Below are positions 1 through 9,450 of a stretch of 64,000 bases of DNA, piece after piece. Each line of letters opens with the position of its first letter. The stretch's first letter is position 1. This DNA is from Phaeosaccion multiseriatum (lineage: Eukaryota; Ochrophyta, other classes), in NCBI GenBank assembly GCA_965112735.1, contig OZ218952.1, forward strand, positions 4,588,001-4,652,000, given 5' to 3'. The notes under the pieces are model-generated. The model ran no database searches. It saw nothing but the letters and a program-made list of their open reading frames with translations, and was not told the DNA's origin. The translations under genes were made by a program, and so were the position numbers.

Positions 1-543
1 ATGGAGCCGCTCGTGCCCAACTTGGCGCCTCAGCTGCGCAATATGCTCATGTGGACTATGCAGATGGACGGCTTGACCTTCGATATGCCCAAGAGGAAGA
101 GGCCGAGGGGGGGCAGTCCAAGGGGAGAGGAAGAGGAGGAGGAGGAAGAGAAGCAGCAGCGACGACAAGGGGGAGACGAGGAGGAGGGGGGGGAGGAGGG
201 GAGGGGAGGAAGAGCCAGCCGGGGCGATTGGCGGGACGACCAGCAGCGACTTGAGGGGGAGGGGGAGCAGCACTGGAACCTTGAGGACGACATGTACCCG
301 GCAGGCGAGGACGTGCTCCTGCCTGAGGAGGAGGAGCAGGAGGAGGTGGAGGAGGCGCGGAACGGGGGCAGGGGCAAGGACGAGGACGAGCGGGAGGAGC
401 CCCAGTTGCCGGAGGAGGAGGGTGAGGAGGAGGAGCGACGCAGCGAGGAGGGCGGGAGGGACTGGGAGCTCAACCCGCCCACAGAGGGTATGGCCTTTGA
501 TGACACCTTCGACCACCAGCCGGACGAGGAGCAGTACCACCAC

Positions 544-587
<44 letters not shown>

Positions 588-963
588 CGACGGGGAGGAC
601 GTGCCGCCCCATGTGGCCCTGGACCTGTCCATGTCTGCTGTGGAGGGCATGACTGCAGAGGTTGAGTTTGGGGCCGATCGGGTGGGGCAGGAGGGCGGGG
701 AGGGGGGTACGACGAGCTTGGTGAAGGAGGAGTGGAACAAGCAGACGGTCAAGGTGCTACAGTTGGTGCAGGAGAAGCTCAAGGAGAAGGAGGAGGTGAG
801 CCTCTTGCACATGACCAAGGGCTCCAATCGCCGCACCGCCGCAGCTTGCTTCTTTCAGCTGCTGCAGCTCAAGACCAAGGACTTTGTGGAGCTGCGGCAG
901 GCGGGGCCTTTTAAGGACATTAGTATCCTGCCCGCGGTACGTCTTCAGGAGAATGTACAGTAG
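1..963 (+). CDS. RAD21: RAD21/REC8-type cohesin subunit, C-terminal part (5' partial)
   Basis: The last ~65 residues (about 248-313) match the winged-helix C-terminus of RAD21/REC8 kleisins. That region binds the SMC1 head in the cohesin ring holding sister chromatids together. Visible hallmarks are the helix SNRRTAAACFFQLLQLKT, then KDFVELRQAGPFKDISI, the usual 'LKT-D-V-Q-PF-I-I' ending. Upstream is a long Glu/Gly/Arg-rich linker, as in kleisins, with a basic patch PKRKRPRGG that could be a nuclear localisation signal and a 13-codon CAG run at 547-585. The open frame begins at base 1. Because the N-terminal SMC3-binding domain is missing, the gene almost certainly starts outside the window and the ATG at base 1 is probably internal. 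The stop is at 961-963. A GTACGT at 937-942 could be a donor for one more exon, so the last nine residues are uncertain. Mitotic RAD21 versus meiotic REC8 cannot be decided. Confidence 0.75.
547..585. repeat. (CAG)13 microsatellite in the RAD21 coding region
   Basis: Thirteen uninterrupted CAG codons preceded by His codons give a poly-Gln run in the kleisin linker. The length is a multiple of three, so the frame is kept. Confidence 0.9.
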
Positions 964-1236
964 AGAGGATGTGAAGAAGAAGCTATACCGACCACTCACA
1001 TCCTTGTCTCGACTGGGGCTCGGTTTGAGTTGAGCAGGAGGGAGATCGATCATCTCCTGAAGCACCAGCGCTCCTGAGATCCACGATGGCACAGCGAGAG
1101 CACTCTTGGGCGTACGTATGTGTTTGACCCAGCTGTGATGAAATTGAAGCACCAACGTCACCACCACAGTGGGGCAGAATATAGGTCCTAATTTCATCAT
1201 CTCTTTTTTCCTCCCCTTCTCTCACTGCACAACTCA

Positions 1237-2778
1237 ATGCGATCACAAAGAGGGCTTGCTACTGCTGCTGCTGCTGCTGCGGGTCTCAGTGTCGTCAAGA
1301 TCTCGGCGCTGCTGGTGGGTACTGGGAGTTTCCCAGTTGTCGGCGGCACATCCACCCCGCCCCCTGTGAGCAGCAGCCAACACAAGCCGCACCACACCGC
1401 CAGCAGCGCCATCAGTAGCGGTACTACAACATCAAGCCGAAGAAGGCGGCGTCGTGCCCTCGGCCAGTCCGCTGTAGACGGAGAAGGAGAGGTATCCGAA
1501 ATGCCGGACATGGAAGAGGACCGTCAAGGAGGAGAAGGGGATGATGCATTACCGAGACCGAAGGCTGCGGCCATCAAGTGGATGAGTTTTGACTTGGACG
1601 ACACTGTTTGGTCGACGATGGCAGTCATCAATCAGGCCAACGCGGCCTTGGATGATCATTTGCAGGTAGCACACCCAGAAGTCCACGCAAATGCCGACAT
1701 TGGGAAGCTAATGAAGGAGGTGAGATGGAGGGGCCCAGTCTATCTGATCTAAGTGGGCCTTGCCTGTGGCACAGTTTAATGGTGGGTCTTCTGCAGCTGG
1801 GTGGGCACTGCTTCACAGCACGCTCCCCGAAGCATTTGCACCTCACCTTCTGCCCCTCTGCTGCTTGCGGGTGGTGTGGTATCTCCTCGGCCCTCTCTAC
1901 GCCTCCCCTCCCCCGTCCCTCCTCTCTCCTCCTCCGTGATACGTATCTCCCTCAGGTGCATGCTGAGCAGCGGGCTAGCAACCCAGAGCTAGGACCCGCA
2001 CCGCTGAACCTCACTGCCTTGCGAAGGGGAGCACTCGCCAAGGCTGCGGAGAGCGTGGGCATGTCCGCCGAAGAGAAAGACGCCTTCGTGGACCACAGCT
2101 TCGGCCTATGGATCGAGCAGCGACACAACGTGGAAGCCCACATCTTCGACGGCGTCCTGGACACTCTGGACAGCTTGAAGGCGCGAGGCATTCGGCTCTG
2201 TGCCATCACCAACGGCAATGCCGACACCGAAAGGGTGAGTGAGGTCTTGAGGGTCTTGCTGTCTCGCTGCCTTTCGTTTTGGCTCTTTCCCTCCTCTTTA
2301 CTAACCCCCCTTCCCTCCCACTGACCTTGCTCCACCCCCACCGCCCGCCGTCCGGCTGTCCCTTGTCGCTGGTTGAATGAATCCTTTCCACTGCTACTCC
2401 GGCTGCTTGCCCCCCTCCCACCCGCAGATTCCACGCCTGGCAGACATCTTCGAGTTCTGCATCAACGCCGAGCGCGTGGGTGCGCGTAAGCCCGACCGCC
2501 AACCCTTTTTGGCAGCGCTAGAAAAGGCAGGCTACTCAGATGTGCCCTCTGTGGGCGGGCTCTGGGTGCATGTGGGCGACGACGCCTTCTCGGATTGTAC
2601 GGGAGCCAAGGCCGTGGAGATGAAGACGGTGTTGGTGCAGGTACCGGGAAATGCGATGGTGGAGCACCATCCGGCCACGCGTGAGCATAAAGATGCAATC
2701 GATAGAGAGTGTCGGGCCTTCGCGGACCTGCTCGGAGTGGTGGATGAGTGGGAGGCAGGGACCCACTCGGAGACATGA
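1237..2778 (+). CDS. HAD-superfamily phosphatase, YigB-like
   Basis: Three exons: 1237-1719, 1956-2234, 2428-2778, all joined in phase 0 (370 aa). The HAD core starts near residue 114. Motif I is FDLDDTVW (nucleophile D119, acid D121), motif II AITNGNAD, motif III the Lys in GARKPDRQ, and motif IV HVGDDAFSD. The order and the motif I/II wording resemble bacterial YigB and relatives, which dephosphorylate FMN and the riboflavin precursor ARPP. Substrate is inferred only from that resemblance. A helical cap lies between motifs I and II. The first ~110 residues are Ala/Ser/Arg-rich low complexity, starting MRSQRGLATAAAAAAG, and could be an organelle leader. A later start is possible because no other in-frame Met clearly precedes the core except M89/M92. 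Introns are 236 and 193 bp with pyrimidine-rich ends. Confidence 0.8.
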
Positions 2779-3295
2779 ATTGACGTAATTACACTAGCGA
2801 GAAGGTCCGAACCCTCTGTGTGAAACTCTCTCTCTCCCTGCACAACGACGCGATTGATGAAACGCTTCGTAATAGACACGTATCAGCGAATATAGAGATC
2901 GATGTACGGTGTCGACATCGATATATCACAACATGAGTTCGGTGAGTGGGTGGGTTGGGTGGGTTGAGTGCGTGGGTGCGAATGTGTGAGGCTCCGTCCA
3001 GACGGGTGCATGCGTGGGATGCTTGGTGGCGTTATTTGGGGAGCGAGAGGAGGAGGAAGCAAGCGGGAAGGGAGGGCGAGGCTTACTCGTCTTCATTCTA
3101 GGAACCACGATATGCGAAGAGCAAAGCACGGGGCCTTTGGAGGCAGGGACTTCACATAACTAACGGTGCCTTTCGAGGCAGGGAATTTATTTAGAAGTAT
3201 GCGTACAATTTTTACCATGCCGCAGCTGCACAGGCAGAGGGCTAAAGAATAATAAAACTACATAAAATACAAATTGAACAGGAACAGGCGGGGGT
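2779..3295. other. Convergent intergenic region
   Basis: It separates the 3' ends of the HAD and coiled-coil genes. I see short GT/GGGT-rich stretches (2937-2970) and an AT-richer part at 3185-3285 with AATAAAA, plausibly the 3'-end signals of one or both genes. No coding potential is apparent. Confidence 0.6.
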
Positions 3296-4272
3296 TTATG
3301 CACTCCACCCCTTCTTGCTCGGTGCTCGTCCGCCAATCGTTCTCCCCCCAACCCACGTGTCCCCCCCCGCCACAACCCGGATCCCTCCTACAGTGGTCAC
3401 CCCCTCCTCGCCGCTTTCTTCTTCGCCCGCTTCTGTGATGACAGTTGCCCCTCCCCCCATTCCCGAGAAGGGAAAAGCGACTCTATTTGCCCTCGTCGCC
3501 GACGGTGGCGGTGGCAGCGATATGTCGACATCCGTCAGCGTTGCAGCGTTGGCTTGCTGCCGTCGGATCCTCTCTTGCGCAGCCTCTGCGTCCTCCACTG
3601 CGGCGGTATCGGCCCGAGCTTTCGCGTGTGTCTGCAGGACCAGTGCCTGCAAGTCCTCGGCCTCCTGCTCGTTCCTCGCTCGAGCCTTCTCCTGCGCCAG
3701 TAGCACTCTTGCCTGCAGATCCTCGGCCTCCCGCTCCTCTGTCACCCGAGCCTTCTCCTGTGCCAGGCGCACTCTTGCCTGCAGATCCTCGGCCTCCTGC
3801 CTCACTCTCGCATCGTCCTGAGCCTTCTGCTCCGCCATTAGGACTCTTGCCTTCAAAGCCTTCGCCTCCTGCTTTACTGCATCCTCCTGAGCCTTCTTTT
3901 GCGCCAGTAGGGTTCGTGCCTCCAGAGCCTTTGCCTCCTGCTTCATTCTTGCATCGTCCTGAGCCTTCTTCCTCGCCAGTATCCCTCTTGCCTGCAAAGC
4001 CTTCGCCTCCTGTTGCACCTGTGCATCGTCCCGGGCCTTCCTTTCGGCCGTTAGGGCTCTTACATTGAGCGCCTCAGCCTCCTGTGCCGCCTTCTTCTGT
4101 TGCGCCATCAGGGCTCTTGTCTGCAAAGCGTCGGTCTCCCGCTGCGTTACCGCCTTTGCAGGGGCTTGAGCTTCCTTCTGTGCCTGCTCAACTCCCGCTC
4201 CCAAAGCCACACTCTCCTTCTCCTGCTGCTGCACCAGTGACATGGTCTGAACCGTGCCGCCTTCTGCCCCCT

Positions 4273-4307
<35 letters not shown>

Positions 4308-5776
4308 GCCACTGACATGCTCTGCATCCTATCCTTCTCAGCCTCCTGTCTTCCTCCGACTGGTGCCTCCATTTTCGCCCGCCCCGGCCCCAGCTGAGCC
4401 TGCTTCCGAACCCGGTCCTGGAAGAGGGGCGCCAATGCAGCTCGAAGGGGGCTGTCGGGAAGGGTCACAGCGCCCTTGGCCACTGCCGCGAGGCCCACAA
4501 CAGCCTTGCCGGTGAGGTCCACAGCCGTGGTGGTCACCGTCTTGGCCGAGTCCAGGAAGGCCTCGCGCGCTTCCAGTTGCTGGGCCCTGGCCAGTGCCTC
4601 CATGGCCCTCTTCTCCGCCTCTCTGGCCTGCCTCTCCTTCCACCACTGCCCGCTCGCCACGAAGGCCACCTTGCTTGCAGTCTCCTGCAGGGTAGCCACG
4701 GACTGGACAGCAAAGAGCTTGGACTCTTCCACTTTATTCGCCGTTGCTTGGAAGAGAGTGGTCGCCTCGTTGGTGACCTTGTTGGGCAAGTCGACAATCT
4801 CCTCCGCCGTGTGCTTCAGGCTCTCGGCTGCTTCTGTGACACGCTTGGGCGCATCCCGCACGGCCTGCACCGCCGATTCAACTTTCTCCACAGCGACGTA
4901 CGACGCTGTACCGTGGTACAAGGGGGTGAGGGTTGGATTGGGTTGGGTTGGGGGCAGCGGAGGTTACATGAGAAAGGGAAAAGGAAGAGCTTAGGAACAG
5001 CAATAGCAAGTCATTCACTTCAGAGTTGCAGAAAAGCAACGCCCCTTACCCTGTTGGGCAGCCGCACTGCTATCGGAGATGGCTCTCACGATCTCCCCAG
5101 CAACATCCTGAGGCTTCTTCTTCTCCTCCTCGTCAGCGTACACGTATGTTCCAGAGTACCTTGCTGCTTTCCCTCTCTCCTCGATGCTCTCAAAGAAGTC
5201 ATAGGCCCCATCTTTCAAAGCGACCGCTAACGTGACCATAGAAGGCAGCTGGATGTTGAACCTCCCCAGCAGCGAGGACGACGCGGGGGCTTCATCACAC
5301 TCACACACATACTCGTCGTACAGTTGTTGCTGCTTCTCCGTGGCAGACACGGCAGAGACGGTGTCGTAGAAGCGGTCTTTGAGAGCGGTCCCCACTGAAA
5401 ACAAGCCCTCAATGCCTTTGCCGGCCAGCTGGAAGGCCGTGCCCACTCCAACGACAACTTCTCGGGCAACCTCCGCTCTGTCCAACTCTGGCGTCCCTCT
5501 GAGTTCCAGCCCCTCCTCCTGGTCACGTGAGGATATTTGGAGGCGCGAGCGCACCATCCCAGTGCCCTCCTTCCTCCCAGTGCTGAGGGTCAGTGGCGCC
5601 AGAGACCCGTGGGTCCTCGAGGCGGCCGTGCTGACCCCGACTGCAGGGGGGGGTTGAACTCCGTGTCCCTTTCCCATCGGGACCAGCCCCCCCCCACTGA
5701 GGAAGCCTTCCGTAAGGGGAGTATGGACGCAAGAAATGGCCACAATGGACGTGACCACCCATGCCTGAACCATCAT
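3296..5776 (-). CDS. Plastid-targeted coiled-coil protein with ~23-residue tandem repeats
   Basis: Two exons on the minus strand, 5776-5050 and 4905-3296, joined in phase 1 (778 aa). The start MMVQAWVVTSIVAISCVH is a signal-peptide-like hydrophobic segment ending TEG|FLSGG, a stramenopile plastid-targeting context. Residues ~90-330 are helical and Ala/Glu/Val-rich and contain a short Tyr/acidic stretch (YVCECDE). Residues ~499-684 hold eight repeats built on the pattern (K/E)ALQAR-LLAQ-KAQ-DA, spaced 19-24 residues, strongly predictive of a long coiled coil. A Gln run (about residues 443-452) sits just before them. The C-terminus is Gly/Val-rich. I recognise no enzymatic domain and do not know the function; a structural role in the plastid is only a guess. 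Both exons share compositional style, which supports the join. Confidence 0.7.
3581..4138 (-). repeat. Coding tandem repeat, 8 units of ~66-72 bp
   Basis: Eight in-frame units encode variants of ALQARxLLAQxKAQ. Unit spacing in residues is 19, 24, 24, 23, 24, 22, 22, so the periodicity drifts in whole codons. The last three units (EDLQARV) are more alike, which suggests recent duplication at the C-terminal side. Confidence 0.8.
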
Positions 5777-7176
5777 GAGGCACGCAAGGCGCCAGAGCGT
5801 TGATTGGCCTGCGAAAGTGATTTGATTTCAAAACAGTTTGAGTTTAGGGGGGGGGGGGGAATCTCCTCTCTCTCTCCTCCTCCTCCCTCTCTCTCTCCAT
5901 ACTCTCTGACTGTCTGCCGAAGCTGGTATGCTGAGCTGCTACTATTCCTAACGCTGGTACTGAGCCCCTCCAGCTAGGGGCCTGCACTGGCCCAGCGAGA
6001 CGGTCAGACGGGGGACGGGGATGGCAGCGGATGGCAGTGGGTGGCAAATCGCCCCCGTGCACGCCTAGCGGCCTAGGCTCTAGGCCGCTAGGCCGCTCGG
6101 CCTTCGGCCGAAATAGGCCTAGGCCGGCGGCCTCCGGCCGCTCTAGGCCGCTCACTTTTCAGCCCTAGGCGGCCTATAGCCCGCCTCTAGGCAGCCTCCC
6201 GTGACCGTGGGCGCGTGCGTGGTGCCGCCCAGCCAGTGGGTAGCAGCACACCTGTAGGCCTGCACTCCTCAGAGGGCCAGCGAGGCGGAAAGAGACAACA
6301 CGAACCAAGTCTAGCTACTCCTCACTTATCCCATGCAATACATTTGCTTAAAACTGACGACACTTGGGCGGGTTCCGGGCCAGCCCAAGGGCATATGAGC
6401 ATATTCCCGCCCTGGACCTGCGCCTAGTTGGCGTCTGCCCTAGGCCGCGGGCCTCCGGCCCCCGCCTAGGCCGCCTAGGAAGGCCCTCGCTAGGCTGGGC
6501 AATTTTCCAAAACAGGCCTAGGCCGCTAGGCGTGCACGGGGGCGAGGCAAAGATCCTTCCTTTCTGCTGTTTGCCCTTTTTGCCACTGTACACTGTCCTT
6601 GTCCTGCGCCAACAGCGGACCGGACCCTGCCCTGCCACATTTCTCGCACCCCCAGTATAAGTGCGTCTTTTATCTCTCGCACTCTCTCGCACTCTTCTCT
6701 CTCTCTCTCAGTGGTGGTGCTGCACTTAGAGCTTCGGTCTCCTTGCCTTGCAATCAATGCAGGAGCGGCAGGCCTCCCTCCCTCCGCTTCACTCCTCTGC
6801 TCTCTCTCCCGTCGGTGGTCGGTCATGGTCCTGCTCCGCACAGCACAGGACAGCTCATTAGGCCCTCTTCTCCTCGCCACCCGTTGTGCTACGCCCCGGA
6901 CTTTGACGAGGGACGCGACGAAAGGCGATTGATTTCCGAGCACCGGTGTGTCTAATGAAGGAAGGAAGGAGGGGCCACGGCACGATGGATGCCGAGGGAG
7001 CTGCTGCTATTGTACACACACCCATATGCACGCACGCACGCACGCACACGCACACGCACACGCACACGCACACGCATTCACAACCCACGCAAGTTTCTGG
7101 CCGATGAATGCGTGTGGGTGCTGGAAGAGTACGAAGACTGGGCCTCTTGTCGCTGATTCATGCTGATACTGTGCTG
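5777..7176. other. 1.4-kb intergenic region without a convincing gene
   Basis: It lies upstream of the coiled-coil gene and downstream of the UGM gene. It contains the foldback GGCCTAGG-rich element described separately (6051-6543), pyrimidine-rich CT stretches at 5862-5905 and 6665-6715, and an ACGC/ACAC microsatellite at about 7022-7076. Reading frames here are short and differ in composition from the neighbouring genes. Confidence 0.6.
6051..6543. mobile_element. Foldback (MITE-like) element with perfect 28-bp terminal inverted repeats
   Basis: Bases 6051-6078 and 6516-6543 are exact reverse complements (28 of 28). Each arm contains CACGCCTAGCGGCCTAGGC. Next to each arm lies an imperfect GGCCTAGG/CCGGCC-rich subterminal block (6079-6190 and 6421-6510) full of small palindromes. 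The centre, ~230 bp, is unique and has no ORF worth calling. Structure fits a non-autonomous foldback or MITE-type element. No target-site duplication is obvious to me, so mobility is an inference. Confidence 0.55.
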
Positions 7177-8928
7177 CTAGTGCTGCTGCTGATGATGTTC
7201 TTCTGCCTGCTTCTCCTCCGACTCCTTTGCCACTATGAGCGGAGTGGCGTTCGCGTTGGCGTTGGCGCTGTATCGAGGCTCCTCATTCGCATTCCTACCC
7301 GCCCTGCCAGGGGCATTCGCCAAAGACGGGTGGTGCAGGCAAACCTCCTTGGCCCCAAACAGGGCGTGATCCACGGCCTCCACGCCCAGCATCACCGAGT
7401 GGTCTTGATTGCCCACCTCATACTTGTACGAGCCAAACCGACCCCTGGACAGCAGGCCGCCCTGCTCCTCCAGCAGGGGGAGGGCCTCGTCCAGAACGCG
7501 GTCTCGCCCCAGAGAAGGGGTGGGGTAGCCATGCTCCATGCGGTGCTGGAAAATGGACACAATCTCGTCCTCCGGCTGCACCATACCCGTGTTGACAGCC
7601 CCCTGAATCGTCTCGGCGACAATGGTCGCGGCATTCACTGGCTTAAAGTGTTTGCTCTCCGAAATCTCAAAGAGGAGGGACCAGTACGGCCCCTTGTTGC
7701 GCGCATCACCACCACTCGCGTCATTGCCGTCGCCAGGAACGGAACCATCACACAGCTGGAGGGTGGGGAGTGACACATCGGCAGAGGGACAGTTCGCCTC
7801 AGCATAGCGCGAAAAGACGGTGCAGCGGTAGAAGGGGCAGTCGTCCTCCGGAAAGTAGAGCCAGCACTTTGTCCCATGCGGACTCACGCCTCGGAGGCCA
7901 ATGCCCACAATGTGCGTGCTCGAGTACGTGAGCCCGTCGGCCAGGGCAGGGCCCCGACTCAGCTGAGGCCCACACATGCGCAGGGTGAGGTCGAGAGGGA
8001 CCGTAGAGATGCAGGAGTCCTTGTACTCTATGGTGGATCCATCGCTCAGCTGCACCTTCTTGCCAGGCAGATCGAAGCCCACCACTCGTGTGTTATACCT
8101 TTGCTTTTCCGCAGGGAGGAGCGCCGCCACCTTCTTCCAAATGGCCCCCGTCCCTCCGTGGGCTGGGAAGCGGAAGGTCGCGTTCGGTCCCCAACCCGTA
8201 CCTGTATCTGCACCTGCACCCGCACCCGCATTCTCCCCTCCCTCCTTTCTCTTCTCCTCCTCCAACAAACAGTTTGCGATGGCCTTGTCTACATCAACGG
8301 TGGCGACTCGCTCTCCCAGCCAGGAGCACTGCATGTAGGAGGTCGGGACCGCCCACACCTTGAAGTTGTACGGACGCATGAACAGGTCGGCAATACCCCG
8401 CCCCATACCGTGAAGGATCCACTCATCGAAGGTGGTCGGAGGCTTAGGAGCTTCCTCCTCCTCCTCCTCCTCCTCCTCCTCCCGTCTTCTCCTGGAGGCC
8501 GCGGCTGCTTTGACCGCGAGCAAGCCCGAGAGGCACTCCATCCGGTCCTCTTTGCCCGCTAACTGCGCAATATTGTTCTGAAAGGGGTAGGACACCCAGC
8601 GCCCCCTGATCCACACGTAAGACACGCGTTCGTGCTCGCACCAGTGCTCCGGTCCGGTGCCCACCGCCGCTTCAATGAGATCGTCAAAGAAGGGGAAATG
8701 CGAGAAGATGACGTGCCCACCCATGTCGAAAAGGAAGCCCTCATGGGTCACCTGTGTACAGGCCAGCCCGCCGGCCTCGCAGCTCGCATCGAGCAGCACC
8801 CAGTCCTCCACGCCCACCTGCTCGAGCCGGGCAGCCGCGCCGAGGCCCGTCGGTCCAGCTCCTATAATCAGCACGCCAACCCGCTTGCTCGGCGCCGGGG
8901 GGTCATCAGCGTATGCTGCAGCAACCAT
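7177..8928 (-). CDS. glf: UDP-galactopyranose mutase, eukaryotic type
   Basis: A single 583-aa exon. It interconverts UDP-galactopyranose and UDP-galactofuranose, the sugar donor for galactofuranose glycans, using reduced FAD. Near the N-terminus the Rossmann motif LIIGAGPTGLGAAARL (about residues 20-35) is followed by GGLA and FDMGGHVIFSH. Further on are WAVPTSYMQCSWLGERVA and the C-terminal FGSYKYEVGNQDHSVMLG, which are hallmarks of the fungal/protist UGM branch. Length is close to the usual ~500-550 aa. The excess comes from low-complexity inserts: SRRRR plus ten Glu (~140-156), a Gly/Ala-rich stretch (~237-252), an SVPGDGNDASGGDARNK loop and an Asn/Ala/His/Gln tail. No signal peptide is evident, so it is probably cytosolic. 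It is transcribed away from the glutamate synthase gene. Confidence 0.92.
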   Translation of the reverse strand: MVAAAYADDPPAPSKRVGVLIIGAGPTGLGAAARLEQVGVEDWVLLDASCEAGGLACTQVTHEGFLFDMGGHVIFSHFPFFDDLIEAAVGTGPEHWCEHERVSYVWIRGRWVSYPFQNNIAQLAGKEDRMECLSGLLAVKAAAASRRRREEEEEEEEEEAPKPPTTFDEWILHGMGRGIADLFMRPYNFKVWAVPTSYMQCSWLGERVATVDVDKAIANCLLEEEKRKEGGENAGAGAGADTGTGWGPNATFRFPAHGGTGAIWKKVAALLPAEKQRYNTRVVGFDLPGKKVQLSDGSTIEYKDSCISTVPLDLTLRMCGPQLSRGPALADGLTYSSTHIVGIGLRGVSPHGTKCWLYFPEDDCPFYRCTVFSRYAEANCPSADVSLPTLQLCDGSVPGDGNDASGGDARNKGPYWSLLFEISESKHFKPVNAATIVAETIQGAVNTGMVQPEDEIVSIFQHRMEHGYPTPSLGRDRVLDEALPLLEEQGGLLSRGRFGSYKYEVGNQDHSVMLGVEAVDHALFGAKEVCLHHPSLANAPGRAGRNANEEPRYSANANANATPLIVAKESEEKQAEEHHQQQH

Positions 8929-9450
8929 CGTAGCCCACCAGACCTACGTGGGTGCAGCAGCAGCCAGCGCAGCCATCTATCAAGACGAAGATCGGGTTGC
9001 CAGAAAATGGCGGGTAAGTAAAGTTTGCATTTCCTGGCCGCGAGTTTGAGTTTAATTTACCGACTCTTACGATTGTATGACGAGGGTCCTTCACATCCCC
9101 GGCTGCCCCACCTTCTCTTGTGTTTTCAGGCCCTTCGGCCGCGCCACAGGTAGGTCTCCGTTGTCATGATTGGTCCACTCCTAGTGCTCTGCGTGGCTTT
9201 TTCGGGGGTCTGAGTCGGCTTATACGGAGCAGGACGCTCAGGGCCCTGGCTCCTTTCTTTTCAGCCGCACCCCAGCGGACGTTCGGTGGTGACAGGGAGC
9301 TCTTCTCACGTGTCTCTGGCCCTATCTCTTGTTCCTCCTGTCATTCCCCTCGGTGGTGTTCCTGTCTGACAGTTTTCTGCGTCGCTGCGGCTGCACTACG
9401 CGGGCATTAGCAGCCGTGGAAGAGGATTGATTTGACTCACTCGAGCTACC
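8929..9450. promoter_or_regulatory. Divergent upstream region of UGM and glutamate synthase
   Basis: These 522 bp separate the two start codons and must hold both promoters. I see no clear TATA box. An AT-richer pocket lies at 9045-9080 and a TTTTC-rich one at 9195-9265. Confidence 0.5.
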
